This document shows, one piece after another, positions 9,930 through 17,811 of a stretch of DNA of 64,000 nt. This DNA comes from Streptomyces sp. NBC_01431. Its GTDB lineage: Bacteria > Actinomycetota > Actinomycetes > Streptomycetales > Streptomycetaceae. The DNA lies in contig NZ_CP109497.1 of NCBI RefSeq assembly GCF_036231355.1, positions 124,001 to 188,000 of the forward strand, given 5' to 3'. A program made the translations under genes and the position numbers. Position 1 is the first letter of the stretch. Every line of letters begins with the position of its first letter. The notes below the pieces were generated by a model, which saw only the letters and a program-made list of their open reading frames with translations, had not been told where the DNA came from and searched no databases.

Positions 9930-10948
9930 CGAAAGGCGAGGGGACACCGATGGCAGGGTTCTCGGTTCTGAGCGGCAATGACGTCCAGGCGCTGCTTGAC
10001 GGCAGCGAGAAGGACGTCATCGAGCAGGTGCGTGCGGCCTATCTGACGCACCACAGCGGCGACACCGTCAACCCGGACAGCTACTTCCTGCGCTTCCCCG
10101 AGAAGCCCGACGCGCGCATCATCGCGCTGCCCGCCTACCTCGGCGGGGAGGCCGGCGTCGCGGGCATCAAGTGGATCAGCAGCTTCCCGGCCAACGTCGC
10201 CAAGGGCGAGCCCCGCGCCTCGGCGGTGCTCGTCCTCAACGACTACGACACCGGCCGCCCGCTGGCCCTGATGGAGGCGGCCGGAATCAGCGCGGCCCGC
10301 ACGGCGGCGTCGGCGGCCCTGGCGGCGACCGCGCTGAGCGCCGCAGCCCCGGCCACCGTCGGCGTCGTGGGCGGCGGCGTGATCGCCCGCACGCTCTGCC
10401 AGTACCTGCACGCGGCCGCAGTGCCGCTCGACCGGGTGCACTGCCACGACCTCGATCCCGCGTCGGCCAAGGCCCTGACGGACCACCTGCGCGACCGGTA
10501 CGGCGCCGATGCCCGCGCGAGCACGCTGGAGGCCGCCCTGGACTGCGACCTGGTGCTCTTCGCGACCACCGCACCGACTCCGTACGTGCCCGCCGAGCAC
10601 CGCTTCCGCCCCGGCCAGCTGGTCCTGAACATCTCCCTGCGGGACCTGGCACCCGAGACGCTGCTCCCGGCCGACAACATCTTCGACGACGTCGAGCACT
10701 GCATGAAGGCGAACACCTCGCCGCATCTGGCCGAACAGCTCACCGGTGGACGGGACTTCGTCACCGGCACCCTGGCCGGCGTACTGCTCGGCGAGGTGGC
10801 CCGCCACCCGGACCGGCCGACCGTGTTCTCGCCCTTCGGCCTCGGCGTCCTCGATCTGGCGGTCGGCCACTGGCTGTACCGGCGGGCGTTGGAGGAGAGC
10901 CGGCTGACGGAGCTGCCCGGCTTCTTCGGGGAGACGCGGCGGTGGTGA
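9926..10948 (+). CDS. sbnB: SbnB-like N-(2-amino-2-carboxyethyl)-L-glutamate dehydrogenase
   Basis: 340-residue protein of the ornithine cyclodeaminase/mu-crystallin family. SbnB oxidatively cleaves the SbnA product to L-2,3-diaminopropionate and 2-oxoglutarate using NAD+. Visible are the substrate region KWISSFPANVAKGEPRASA, the GISAARTAASAALAAT segment and a Rossmann nucleotide-binding glycine cluster VGVVGGGVIARTL near residue 150. ATG 9926 overlaps the sbnA stop (ATGA). An in-frame ATG at 9950, preceded by GGCGAGGGG, would drop eight residues and is an equally possible start. The pair sbnA-sbnB is the standard Dap cassette of NRPS clusters. Confidence 0.92.
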   Translation: MTKGEGTPMAGFSVLSGNDVQALLDGSEKDVIEQVRAAYLTHHSGDTVNPDSYFLRFPEKPDARIIALPAYLGGEAGVAGIKWISSFPANVAKGEPRASAVLVLNDYDTGRPLALMEAAGISAARTAASAALAATALSAAAPATVGVVGGGVIARTLCQYLHAAAVPLDRVHCHDLDPASAKALTDHLRDRYGADARASTLEAALDCDLVLFATTAPTPYVPAEHRFRPGQLVLNISLRDLAPETLLPADNIFDDVEHCMKANTSPHLAEQLTGGRDFVTGTLAGVLLGEVARHPDRPTVFSPFGLGVLDLAVGHWLYRRALEESRLTELPGFFGETRRW

Positions 10949-12252
10949 GCGGGAAGCCGACCCCGGCGATGGCGGCGGGCGACTCCGGCAGCCCGTTGGC
11001 CGCACGGCAGTTGACCGCCCTGGTGGTGGCGCGGGCGACGAGCTGTGCGGGCTTCTTCGCCGTGCTGCCCTACCTCGGGCTGTGGCTGGTGGACGACCAG
11101 GGCTTCTCTGGAGGAAGCGCCGGTCTGGTCGTGGGCGCCTCCATCCTGGCCAACCGGGCCGGTGCGGTCCTGCTGATCCCGCTGATCCACCGGCTGGGGC
11201 TCAAGGCCTCGGTGCTGACGGGCTATCTGGGCGCGGTGGTGGTCTTCGCCGTGCTCGGGCTCGGGCTGACGCTTCCGGTCCCGGGATGGCTGGTCCTCGC
11301 GGCGCTGGTCGGCCTGTTCCTGGCGATGTCGACGACGGCGATGAAAGCCTCGGTCGCCGCGCTCCCGGCCGAGCAGCGGCTGCGCGGCTTCAGCTACCTC
11401 AACATGGCCGTCAACGCCGGCTCCGCGGTGGGCCCGGTCATCGGCGGCCAGTTGCTGGACTGGCACGCGAGCCGGCTGCCGCTCGCGGCGGCGGTGCTCC
11501 ACCTGGTGGCGCTGGCCGCGGTGCCGGGACTGCCCGGTGGATGGCGGGCCTGCGAGCCCCCGCGGCCGGTCGCCGACAGCGGCCGCCACCGCTGGCTCCC
11601 GCAGCGCCCGTTCGTGGTGTTCGCGCTGCTCGCATGCGGCACCTGGGTGGCGTACGCGCAGGTCATGGACGTCCTCCCAGCCTATCTGGGCGATGCGGTC
11701 GAGGCCCGCGACCTGGGCTTGGTGTTCACCCTGAACGCCGTGATGGTGGTCGCGCTGCAAGTGCCGATGTCGTGGCTGTCCCGCCGGGTGCTGAACGCCC
11801 CGCGCGGCGGTTTCGGCGTCCTGTGGGCGGCGGCCGGTGCGGTCCTCGCCGCGTCCGTGCTGCTGTTCGCGCTGGGCCGGTCGGCCGGGCTCGCCCTGGT
11901 GCTGGTGGCGATGACGCTCTTCACCCTGTCCGAGCTGGTGTGGAGTCCGCTGTACGACGCCCGGATCAGCGAGCGCCGCGGGACGCTGTCCGCGCCGGCC
12001 GCCTATGCCCTGGCGGGTGTGGCGTCGGGCGCGGCGGAGTCGGCGGGCGCGTGGCTCGGGACGGCCCTGGTTGTGCACCGCTCCGGTTCGGGAGCGCTGC
12101 CGGCGGCGGCGCCGTACTGGGCCGCGGCCGCGCTCGCCCTCCTGACCGGTCTGGCCATGTCCGGCGGCAGGCGCCCCTCGTCCAACACCCCGCGCGATGT
12201 GCACGAAGGAGAAGGGAATGACCATGACGTGGATATGTCTGCTCGGGCCTAG
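10945..12252 (+). CDS. MFS transporter, probable peptide exporter
   Basis: 435-residue integral membrane protein with about twelve hydrophobic segments, of major facilitator type (for example YLGLWLVDDQGF after the first helix, SYLNMAVNAGSAVGPVIGG in the fifth/sixth helix region). No specific substrate motif is recognised. Its place between the Dap genes and an ATP-grasp ligase suggests export of, and self-protection against, the NRPS product. Tandem GTG codons at 10942 and 10945 both fit; the second overlaps the sbnB stop as GTGA, the pattern used throughout this operon. The last 34 bases overlap the next gene. Confidence 0.88.
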   Translation: MSGKPTPAMAAGDSGSPLAARQLTALVVARATSCAGFFAVLPYLGLWLVDDQGFSGGSAGLVVGASILANRAGAVLLIPLIHRLGLKASVLTGYLGAVVVFAVLGLGLTLPVPGWLVLAALVGLFLAMSTTAMKASVAALPAEQRLRGFSYLNMAVNAGSAVGPVIGGQLLDWHASRLPLAAAVLHLVALAAVPGLPGGWRACEPPRPVADSGRHRWLPQRPFVVFALLACGTWVAYAQVMDVLPAYLGDAVEARDLGLVFTLNAVMVVALQVPMSWLSRRVLNAPRGGFGVLWAAAGAVLAASVLLFALGRSAGLALVLVAMTLFTLSELVWSPLYDARISERRGTLSAPAAYALAGVASGAAESAGAWLGTALVVHRSGSGALPAAAPYWAAAALALLTGLAMSGGRRPSSNTPRDVHEGEGNDHDVDMSARA

Positions 12253-13450
12253 CCCCGGCGGGGCGAGGGCCATCGCGCTGCACGGACACCGGGCGGTGGT
12301 GCTGGTGGCGCCGGGCGTGGCGGTGCCTCGCGAGGTGGCGGCGCATGCGGAGCGCGTCGTCTTCTGCCCCATCACCGACCACGACGCGGTCCGGTCTGCG
12401 ATGGGCCGCCTGATCGCCGAACTCGGCCCGCCGCGCCTGGTGGTCTCGTTCACCGAGTACGCCCAGGAGGTCTGCGCCCGCGTCGCCACTGACCTCGGCC
12501 TGCCCTCGGTCTCTCCCGCCGCGGCGGCCCACGCCCGTGACAAGGTGGCGATGCGCTGTCTGCTGGAGGGCACCCCCTATGCCTGGCGGTACGCCGCCGG
12601 TACCGCGGCAGAGGTCGCCGCCGCGGTGCGCGCCGAACCGGACGGCGTCTCCTGGATCGTCAAACCGGCCGACGGGGCGGGCAGCGCCGGAGTGGCGGCC
12701 GTCAACTCGTACGCCGAGCTTGCGCGGTGGCAGGACCGGCTGGCGCGAGAAGTGGTTGCCGGGCGGCGGCCGGGCGCCACCCGGTTCATCGCCGAACACG
12801 CCGCGCAGGGGCCGGAGTTCAGCGTGGAGGCGGTCAGCTCGAAGGGCCGGCACACCGTGCTGGCGATCACCGCCAAGCAGACCACGGGCAGCCCCGGCTT
12901 CGTGGAGACGGGGCACGTCGTCCCCGCCCCCCTACCGGAGGGCGACGCCGAGCGGCTGAGGGAGGCGGTGCACTGCGTCCTGGACCGCCTGGAGATCGGC
13001 CACGGCGCGAGCCACACCGAAGTGCGGCTGGATCCGGTGCACGGTCCCGTCGTCATCGAGACGCACACCCGCGTCGGCGGTGACTGCATCCCCGAACTCG
13101 TCGAACTGGCCACGGGCCAGGACCAGTACGAGCGGGCGGTGGCGGCCCTGCTGGACACGGCCCCGGTGCTGACCGCGGCCCCGGTCGCACCGGCGGCGGC
13201 GATCAGCTTCGTGCTGCCGCCCGCGTCCGGGACGCTCACAGCCGTCTCCCTCACTCCGGTGGACGACGTGCTGCGCTGGGACTTCGAGCGCGTGCCCGGC
13301 ACCGACGTCTCGGACGTGCACAGCTCCGAGGACCGGGTCGGTTACGCGATCGCCGTGGGCAGTACCGCGGTGGAGGCGATGGAAACGGCCACCAAGGCGA
13401 CGGCCGGCGTCTACCTCCAGGTGGCTCCGCACCCGGACCACGCCGTGTGA
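12218..13450 (+). CDS. ATP-grasp carboxylate-amine ligase
   Basis: 410-residue ATP-grasp enzyme, related to biotin carboxylase/carbamoyl-phosphate-synthase-like ligases and to the L-amino-acid ligases of antibiotic pathways. Seen: the ATP-binding lysine strand WIVKPADGAGSAGV near residue 145, FIAEHAAQGPEFSVEAVS, and the metal-binding end HTEVRLDPVHGPVVIETHTR with RVGGDCIPEL. Such enzymes join a carboxylate to an amine through an acyl phosphate, here perhaps adding or capping a residue on the Dap-containing peptide (inference; compare the dapdiamide ligases). ATG 12218 has AAGGAG five bases upstream; a second ATG at 12224 is possible. Last gene of the operon, before the terminator at 13475. 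Confidence 0.88.
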   Translation: MTMTWICLLGPSPGGARAIALHGHRAVVLVAPGVAVPREVAAHAERVVFCPITDHDAVRSAMGRLIAELGPPRLVVSFTEYAQEVCARVATDLGLPSVSPAAAAHARDKVAMRCLLEGTPYAWRYAAGTAAEVAAAVRAEPDGVSWIVKPADGAGSAGVAAVNSYAELARWQDRLAREVVAGRRPGATRFIAEHAAQGPEFSVEAVSSKGRHTVLAITAKQTTGSPGFVETGHVVPAPLPEGDAERLREAVHCVLDRLEIGHGASHTEVRLDPVHGPVVIETHTRVGGDCIPELVELATGQDQYERAVAALLDTAPVLTAAPVAPAAAISFVLPPASGTLTAVSLTPVDDVLRWDFERVPGTDVSDVHSSEDRVGYAIAVGSTAVEAMETATKATAGVYLQVAPHPDHAV

Positions 13451-13474
13451 GCCACCGCCCCTGAGCAATTCCGC

Positions 13475-13505
13475 GCCCGCCGCGCCCCGTTGGGGGCCGG
13501 CGGGC
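13475..13505. terminator. bidirectional terminator
   Basis: Inverted repeat with perfect 8-base arms (GCCCGCCG at 13475-13482, CGGCGGGC at 13498-13505) and an inner GC stem around a GTTG loop. It lies between the convergent ATP-grasp and response-regulator genes and could stop both. Confidence 0.7.
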
Positions 13506-13520
13506 GGCTGCTTGGGGCCG

Positions 13521-14123
13521 TCAGATCCAGCGCGCGTCCCGGGCGATCCGCAGGGCGTCGATCCGGCTGCGCGCGCCGAGCTTCGCCACCAGGGAGGAGA
13601 GGTAGTTGCGCACGGTGCCCTGAGAGAGGTGCAGCTGCGCCGCGATCTCCATCACCGTGTCACCCCGGGAGAAGTACTCCAGTACCGAGAACTCCCGTGT
13701 GCTCAGCGGGCAGTCGCTATTGCTGAGCGCGGCGACGGTCAACTCCGTGTCGAAGACGCGCTCGCCCTGATGCACCCGCCGGATGGCCTCGAAGAACTGG
13801 CGGGGCGGCATGCTGCGTTCGACCATCCCGCCGGTGCCGGCCGCGAAGGCCTGACGGACGAGCGAGCGGGTCACCGTCGTGGTGAGCAGAATGCTCCGGC
13901 AGCCCAGGGACGCGATCTTGTCGGAAAAGGCGATCGCATCGCTGTCCTCGCCTTCGAAGCTGATGATCACCACGTCCGGTTTGTAGATCTCGGCGAACTC
14001 CAGCGCGTCGAAATTACTGTCCACGGATCCAACAACTCGAATCCCCTCGTGCTGCTCCAGCAATGCAGCAAGCGAGAAACGGGACAGATGCAAGTCATCG
14101 GACACCAATACATCGATTCCCAT
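13521..14123 (-). CDS. atypical NarL/DesR-type response regulator
   Basis: 200-residue protein with an N-terminal receiver-like domain and a C-terminal LuxR-type helix-turn-helix (LSTREFSVLEYFSRGDTVME to LGARSRIDALRIARD). The DNA-binding half resembles DesR-like regulators. The receiver has the acidic pair DD near residues 9-10, but the usual phospho-acceptor Asp position reads IISFEGED, i.e. Ser, and the conserved Lys near the end of the domain is Glu (GMVERSMPP). It is therefore unlikely to be controlled by ordinary phosphotransfer. No histidine kinase lies next to it. ATG 14123 has AGGGGG five bases upstream. It is convergent with the NRPS operon and is the nearest candidate regulator for it. 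Confidence 0.9.
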   Translation of the reverse strand: MGIDVLVSDDLHLSRFSLAALLEQHEGIRVVGSVDSNFDALEFAEIYKPDVVIISFEGEDSDAIAFSDKIASLGCRSILLTTTVTRSLVRQAFAAGTGGMVERSMPPRQFFEAIRRVHQGERVFDTELTVAALSNSDCPLSTREFSVLEYFSRGDTVMEIAAQLHLSQGTVRNYLSSLVAKLGARSRIDALRIARDARWI

Positions 14124-14429
14124 GCGAGCCCCCTGTGTAGATCCTCGACTTTCGTCATTCTGGGGCAGCTCGACTGGGTGAAGTATGGATGGCGTCTATA
14201 CAACCGCTGTCGTCGTTCGCGGGGGCGGCACGCTTTCCCCGCGCCCGGCGGCTTCCGGCCGGTCGGCGATGGCCGGGCGCGCGGTCCGCCCGGTCCGGCA
14301 GAACCGCAGGTGGCACGGTGTCCGTGCCGGGTCTTCGCTGTTCGCCGACTCCTCGACGGCCGTCGGCCGAGGCGCCGAAAGGGCGGCGGCCCGACGACTT
14401 CAAGCCGTGACTCCCTCATACGGCGACAG
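14124..14429. other. intergenic region upstream of the response regulator
   Basis: About 300 bases with no convincing gene. It should hold the promoter of the minus-strand regulator; no clear -35/-10 pair was recognised. Several open frames cross it but lack codon bias or family likeness. Confidence 0.5.
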
Positions 14430-14500
14430 GCGAACGCGGCCCCTGTTCGCGACCCGGGTCGTTCAGGACCTGGGTCGCCAGAGGCCGCTTTCGCCATGCT
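14430..14500. repeat. decayed copy of the MFS terminator
   Basis: The stretch aligns by eye with the strong inverted repeat at 20162-20226 (shared pattern CGAAC-CGGCCCC-GTTC-CGA), but the arms here no longer pair well. It sits in the same place relative to the MFS relic as the intact element does to the intact MFS gene, and so marks one end of duplication copy 1. Confidence 0.5.
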
Positions 14501-14586
14501 CGCCGGGTGGGTGCCGCACCGCGCCGACTCCGGTCGACGGTCCGTCTGCCGGTACGGCGCGGCACTCCCGGCCGGGGGAGAGCAGG

Positions 14587-14813
14587 TCAGGGGGGCCAGG
14601 CTCGGCCGGTGTGCGCTCGGGGGCGCGGCAGGGCGATGAGGACGGCCACGGCCGTGATCACGAGGGTGGCGGCAACCAACTGGCCGGGATGCGGCACGAA
14701 CTGCACGACGGCGACCGCGGCCGGACCGGCCCCAAGCCGTGCACCCCGTGCGACTACCGACGCCGCTTCCGCCAATCGCCTACCAGCCACCGCAACCCAT
14801 CCCGTCCGCCGGA
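14587..14813 (-). pseudogene. MFS transporter relic (copy 1)
   Basis: Remnant of the same MFS gene that is intact at 20272-21711. Read on the minus strand it gives SVVARGARLGAGPAAVAVVQF, matching TVVASGARPGTTLAAVSVVQF at the start of the intact protein. It then jumps to PGQLVAA (intact NPGQLVAARAAQG, about one fifth in) and then to AVLIALPRPRA (intact AVLIALFVLPRPARA at the C-terminus). At least two large internal deletions therefore removed most of the gene. DNA identity is also visible, for example GAACTGCACGACGG at 14698-14711 and 21620-21633. The operator-like site at 14827 lies upstream of it in the same relation as in copy 2. Confidence 0.8.
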
Positions 14814-14826
14814 TGAACCAGCAGAG

Positions 14827-14846
14827 TTTCCGAACACGTTCTGAAA
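14827..14846. promoter_or_regulatory. TetR operator-like inverted repeat, copy 1
   Basis: Imperfect 20-bp inverted repeat (TTTCCGAAC at the left, GTTCTGAAA at the right). It matches the site at 21750-21769 at 17 of 20 bases, and the match continues on both flanks (AGAG before, TTA after). It survives between the MFS relic and the tetR relic, where it may still bind the TetR protein encoded at 21843. Confidence 0.65.
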
Positions 14847-14902
14847 TTAACACCACATGCGTCCGCTGTCGACCTCCAGGGACGACAGAAGTCCGCGACC
14901 AG

Positions 14903-15146
14903 GGCACGACGGGGTGGCGACCTTCCGGGACGGCATGGATCCGCGGCGAGGGCACGACGGGGGTGGCGACCTTCCGGGACGGCATGGATCCGCGGCCAGG
15001 GCACGACGGGGGTGGCGACCTTCCGGGACGGCATGGATCCGCGGCCAGGGCACGACGGGGGTGGCGACCTTCCGGGACGGCATGGATCCGCGGCCAGGGC
15101 GCGACGGGGGTGGCGACCTCCGGGGACGGCAGGAGCCCCGCGGCCA
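14903..15146. repeat. 49-bp tandem repeats (about five copies)
   Basis: Copies start at 14903 (48 bp, one G shorter and a variant end), 14951, 15000, 15049 and 15098. Each core unit begins GGCACGACGGGGGTGGCGAC and contains GGCATGGATCCGCGGCCA. The middle three are identical; the fifth begins GGCGCG and is degenerate in its second half. There are no spacers, so this is not a CRISPR array. The block lies between the operator-like site and the tetR relic, a segment that is only about 70 bp long in copy 2. Confidence 0.92.
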
Positions 15147-15180
15147 GGGCGCGACGGAGGAGTGGGCGCCCCGGCCCGAG

Positions 15181-15300
15181 GCACCGCGTGGCCGCGTCGG
15201 CCGACCGCCGTTGATCTCCGCGCGCGGGTCCCGGACGCGGCCCGCGGGCTGAGCGATCAGCGGACGCACCCGGTCAGGCCACCCACGCCTTCCGCAACCG
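15181..15300 (+). pseudogene. tetR relic (copy 1)
   Basis: DNA from 15181 aligns with the start of the intact tetR gene at 21858: GTCGGCCGACC is shared exactly and CCCGCGGGCT matches CTCGCGGGCT. Translation gives APRGRVGRPPLISARG, against APRRPVGRPPVTSRQQ in the intact regulator, and then a stop after about 23 residues. The rest of the gene, including the ligand-binding domain, has been lost before the inverted repeat at 15329. Confidence 0.75.
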
Positions 15301-15328
15301 CCGGCGCCACCCGAGGGCCGCTGCGGGC

Positions 15329-15361
15329 TTGTTCAACTGCCCCGCGTGGCCAGTTGAACAA
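15329..15361. repeat. conserved inverted repeat downstream of tetR relic
   Basis: Perfect 11-bp arms (TTGTTCAACTG / CAGTTGAACAA) around an 11-base loop. A sister element with similar sequence lies at 22562-22590, immediately after the intact tetR stop. It may be the tetR terminator retained in both copies, or an operator for the downstream FabH-A genes. Confidence 0.75.
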
Positions 15362-15705
15362 ACCCGGCCGCTGGGCCCGGCCGTCCCCTCGGCCGGACTC
15401 CCCCCGAGCAGCCCCCACGTTCCCCGCGGATCGCGTTACCGCAGAAGGCAGCGCGCCGGAGCGGCTGACCTCGATCAATATCCAATCCGTGCGATATTCA
15501 CCGCGAGTCGTGAGAAATCCACGCGTGAATCAGAGGGATGAGCGCCACCGACGTGGGCTATATTCCATTGAGGCGTCTCATTGAAAGGGCAAACGCATGG
15601 AGTGGCGAGGCTGACGTGTAAACCGATGAGTAATTACGTCGAGCCGTCCGGCGGCCGGCGCCGGGAATCATATCTACTCGACGGTTAAACTCGGAGGATA
15701 CGGAA
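15362..15705. other. leader region of FabH-A1
   Basis: About 340 bases, clearly more AT-rich after 15470. It should carry the promoter of the 15706 operon. GGAGG at 15693-15697 is the ribosome binding site. No convincing sigma-factor hexamer pair was identified. Confidence 0.4.
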
Positions 15706-16773
15706 ATGAACACCCCTGTTTATATTGCGTCCGCGGCCGCCTGGATTCCGCCGGCGGAATCGGCGCACAAAGCGGTGGCCGACGGAAAGTACAACGCCAA
15801 GGATTTGATCCCGAACAACATTCTCTGCCTGCCCGTCGTATCGGACGACACCTCGGTCCCCGACATGGCGGCGATCGCCGGGCGCCGGGCCATGGACCGG
15901 GCCGCCGACATGGTCGGCGACCGAGTGGACATGATCGTGCACGCCTCGATCTACCACCAGGGCCGCGACTACGGCTGGACGTCGGCCCCCTACGTCCAGC
16001 GTGAGCTGGGCATCACCGGCGCCTTCGCGGTGAACGTCCAACAGCTGTCCAACGGCGGCATGGTGGCGATGGACCTGGCGATGGCCCAGCTCGAAGCGGG
16101 CCGCGGGACCAGCGCCCTGATCACCAGCTCGGACCGTTTCTGCCCGCCCGGCATCGACCGCTGGCGCGGTGCCTACGGCATCGTCCTCGGTGACGGCGCC
16201 ACCGCGATGGTCCTCTCCACGGTCGGCGGTTTCGCCCGCATCCACGCCATCGAGTCGCTCACCGACGCCTCCCTGGAACCCCTGCACCGCGGCAGCCACC
16301 CGTTCACCACGTCCTCCCAGGCCGAGGTCGAGGATCTGCGCGCGCCCAAGAAGTCGTACCTGGAGGAGGTCGGGAGGGAGTCGGTGATGCAGCGCGCCGA
16401 GGAGGCGCTGATCACTCTCATCTCTTCGCTGCTCAAGACCACCGGCCACGAACTCGACGACTTCGCCCGGATCCTGATGCCCAACCTCGGCCACGAGCTG
16501 ATGGGTTCCCAGTTCCTCAAGCCGCTCGGCATTTCTCCCGAACGCTCGCTGATGGACTGGGGCCGCTACACCGGCCACCTGGGCGCGGGCGACCTGACCG
16601 CGGGCGTGGCCCGCCTGGTGGAGAAGAAGGAACTGCGCCGGGGCGACCACGTGCTCCTGATCGGCGCCGGCGGCGGCTACTCCCTGACCGCGGCGGTGGT
16701 CGAGATCGAGTCGGTGCCCGACTGGCCCGACATGACCACGGACTTCACCCTGCCCGCCGACATCACGGAATGA
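15706..16773 (+). CDS. FabH-like protein A1 with Ser/Asn/His active site
   Basis: 355-residue thiolase-fold protein of the ketoacyl-ACP synthase III family. Aligned by eye with the adjacent FabH-B, the Cys position falls in NVQQLSNGGM (Ser115), the His position in MPNLGHELM (Asn260) and the Asn position in YTGHLGAGD (His291). None of the three catalytic residues of a condensing enzyme is therefore present in its usual form. The nucleotide-loop equivalents LGDGATAMVL and GAGGGYSLT remain, so the fold is intact. It may be an acyltransferase, a non-elongating partner of FabH-B, or a Ser-dependent variant. FabH-B starts nine bases after the stop, giving a likely coupled pair. A close paralogue is encoded at 22952. 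GGAGG lies nine bases upstream of ATG. Confidence 0.88.
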   Translation: MNTPVYIASAAAWIPPAESAHKAVADGKYNAKDLIPNNILCLPVVSDDTSVPDMAAIAGRRAMDRAADMVGDRVDMIVHASIYHQGRDYGWTSAPYVQRELGITGAFAVNVQQLSNGGMVAMDLAMAQLEAGRGTSALITSSDRFCPPGIDRWRGAYGIVLGDGATAMVLSTVGGFARIHAIESLTDASLEPLHRGSHPFTTSSQAEVEDLRAPKKSYLEEVGRESVMQRAEEALITLISSLLKTTGHELDDFARILMPNLGHELMGSQFLKPLGISPERSLMDWGRYTGHLGAGDLTAGVARLVEKKELRRGDHVLLIGAGGGYSLTAAVVEIESVPDWPDMTTDFTLPADITE

Positions 16774-16781
16774 GGTCGCCC

Positions 16782-17783
16782 ATGAGCCCGCACACGGCAC
16801 CACCCGTCGCGATCCTCGGTACCGGGTCCTGTGTCCCGGACCGGGTGATGTCCAACGCCGAGGTCGGTGCGCCGGCCGGTGTCGACGACGCCTGGATCGT
16901 CCGGAAGACCGGCATTCGCGAACGCCGTTGGGCCGCGCCCGACCAGGCGACGTCCGACCTCGCCACCGGCGCCGCACGGCGCGCGCTGGAGGCCGCCGGG
17001 ATCACCGCGGACCAGTTGTCCGCCGTCGTCGTCGGAACCTCGACGCCGGATCACCAGCAGCCGGCGACGGCCGCCTTCGTGCACCAGAACCTGGGTGGGT
17101 CCCGGACGGCGGTCTCGGTGTTCGACGTGAACGCCGTCTGCGCCGGATTCATGTCCGCGCTCGAAGCGGCCCACGCGCTGGTCGCCAGGACCGGCGGATA
17201 CGCCCTGGCCATAGGCGCCGACACGTACTCGCGGATCCTCAACCCGGCCGACCGCCGCTCCGTCATCCTGTTCGGCGACGGCGCCGGCGCGGTGGTCGTC
17301 GGGCCGGCCGACGACGCCGGCCGCTCCATCCGGACCTCGGCGTTCCACATCCACAGCGGTCTGACCGGCCTCATCCGGGTTCCCGCGGGCGGCAGCAGGC
17401 GGCCCTACGATCCGGCGGCGCACGACGCGGGCCTGCAGTACTTCACGATGGACGGTCGCGCCGTGCGGGAGTTCTTCATGAGCACCGTGCCGGGTCTGAC
17501 CAAGCAGTTCCTGCACGACAGCGAGGTGTTGCCGTCCGACATCGCCCATGTCGTCCCGCACCAGGCCAACGGCCTCATGCTCGACGAGATGGCGCCGACG
17601 CTCGATCTGCCCCGCGCGACCGTGCACCGCACCGTGCACGAGTGCGGCAACACGGGGGCCGCGTCGGTCCCGCTGACCCTGGACCGCGCCGCCCGTTCCG
17701 GGGCGCTGCGCCGGGGCGACCTGGTCCTGCTGCTCGGCATGGGTGGCGGCATGTCGATCAGCTTCACGCTGGTCGAGTGGTGA
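16782..17783 (+). CDS. ketoacyl-ACP synthase III (FabH-B), triad intact
   Basis: 333-residue FabH-type enzyme with the complete catalytic set: Cys120 in DVNAVCAGF, His260 in VVPHQANG and Asn290 in CGNTGAAS. Such enzymes condense a starter acyl group with malonyl-ACP, or transfer acyl groups in specialised pathways. ATG 16782 has GAGG six bases upstream; an ATG at 16770 overlapping the FabH-A1 stop would add four residues. It lies between the degenerate FabH-A1 and an aldo/keto reductase, so it is probably the active member of a two-subunit or two-step system. A remnant of a second copy survives at 24031. Confidence 0.92.
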   Translation: MSPHTAPPVAILGTGSCVPDRVMSNAEVGAPAGVDDAWIVRKTGIRERRWAAPDQATSDLATGAARRALEAAGITADQLSAVVVGTSTPDHQQPATAAFVHQNLGGSRTAVSVFDVNAVCAGFMSALEAAHALVARTGGYALAIGADTYSRILNPADRRSVILFGDGAGAVVVGPADDAGRSIRTSAFHIHSGLTGLIRVPAGGSRRPYDPAAHDAGLQYFTMDGRAVREFFMSTVPGLTKQFLHDSEVLPSDIAHVVPHQANGLMLDEMAPTLDLPRATVHRTVHECGNTGAASVPLTLDRAARSGALRRGDLVLLLGMGGGMSISFTLVEW

Positions 17784-17811
17784 CCGCGGCCCTCCCGTAC
17801 TGGAGACGAAC

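Noticed and set aside
14903..15146. CRISPR array
   Set aside because: Repeats are directly contiguous with no unique spacers, and no cas genes are present.
16782..17783. Housekeeping FabH of fatty acid synthesis
   Set aside because: It lacks the usual fabD-fabH-acpP-fabF neighbours and sits with a degenerate FabH partner and a reductase in a duplicated block.
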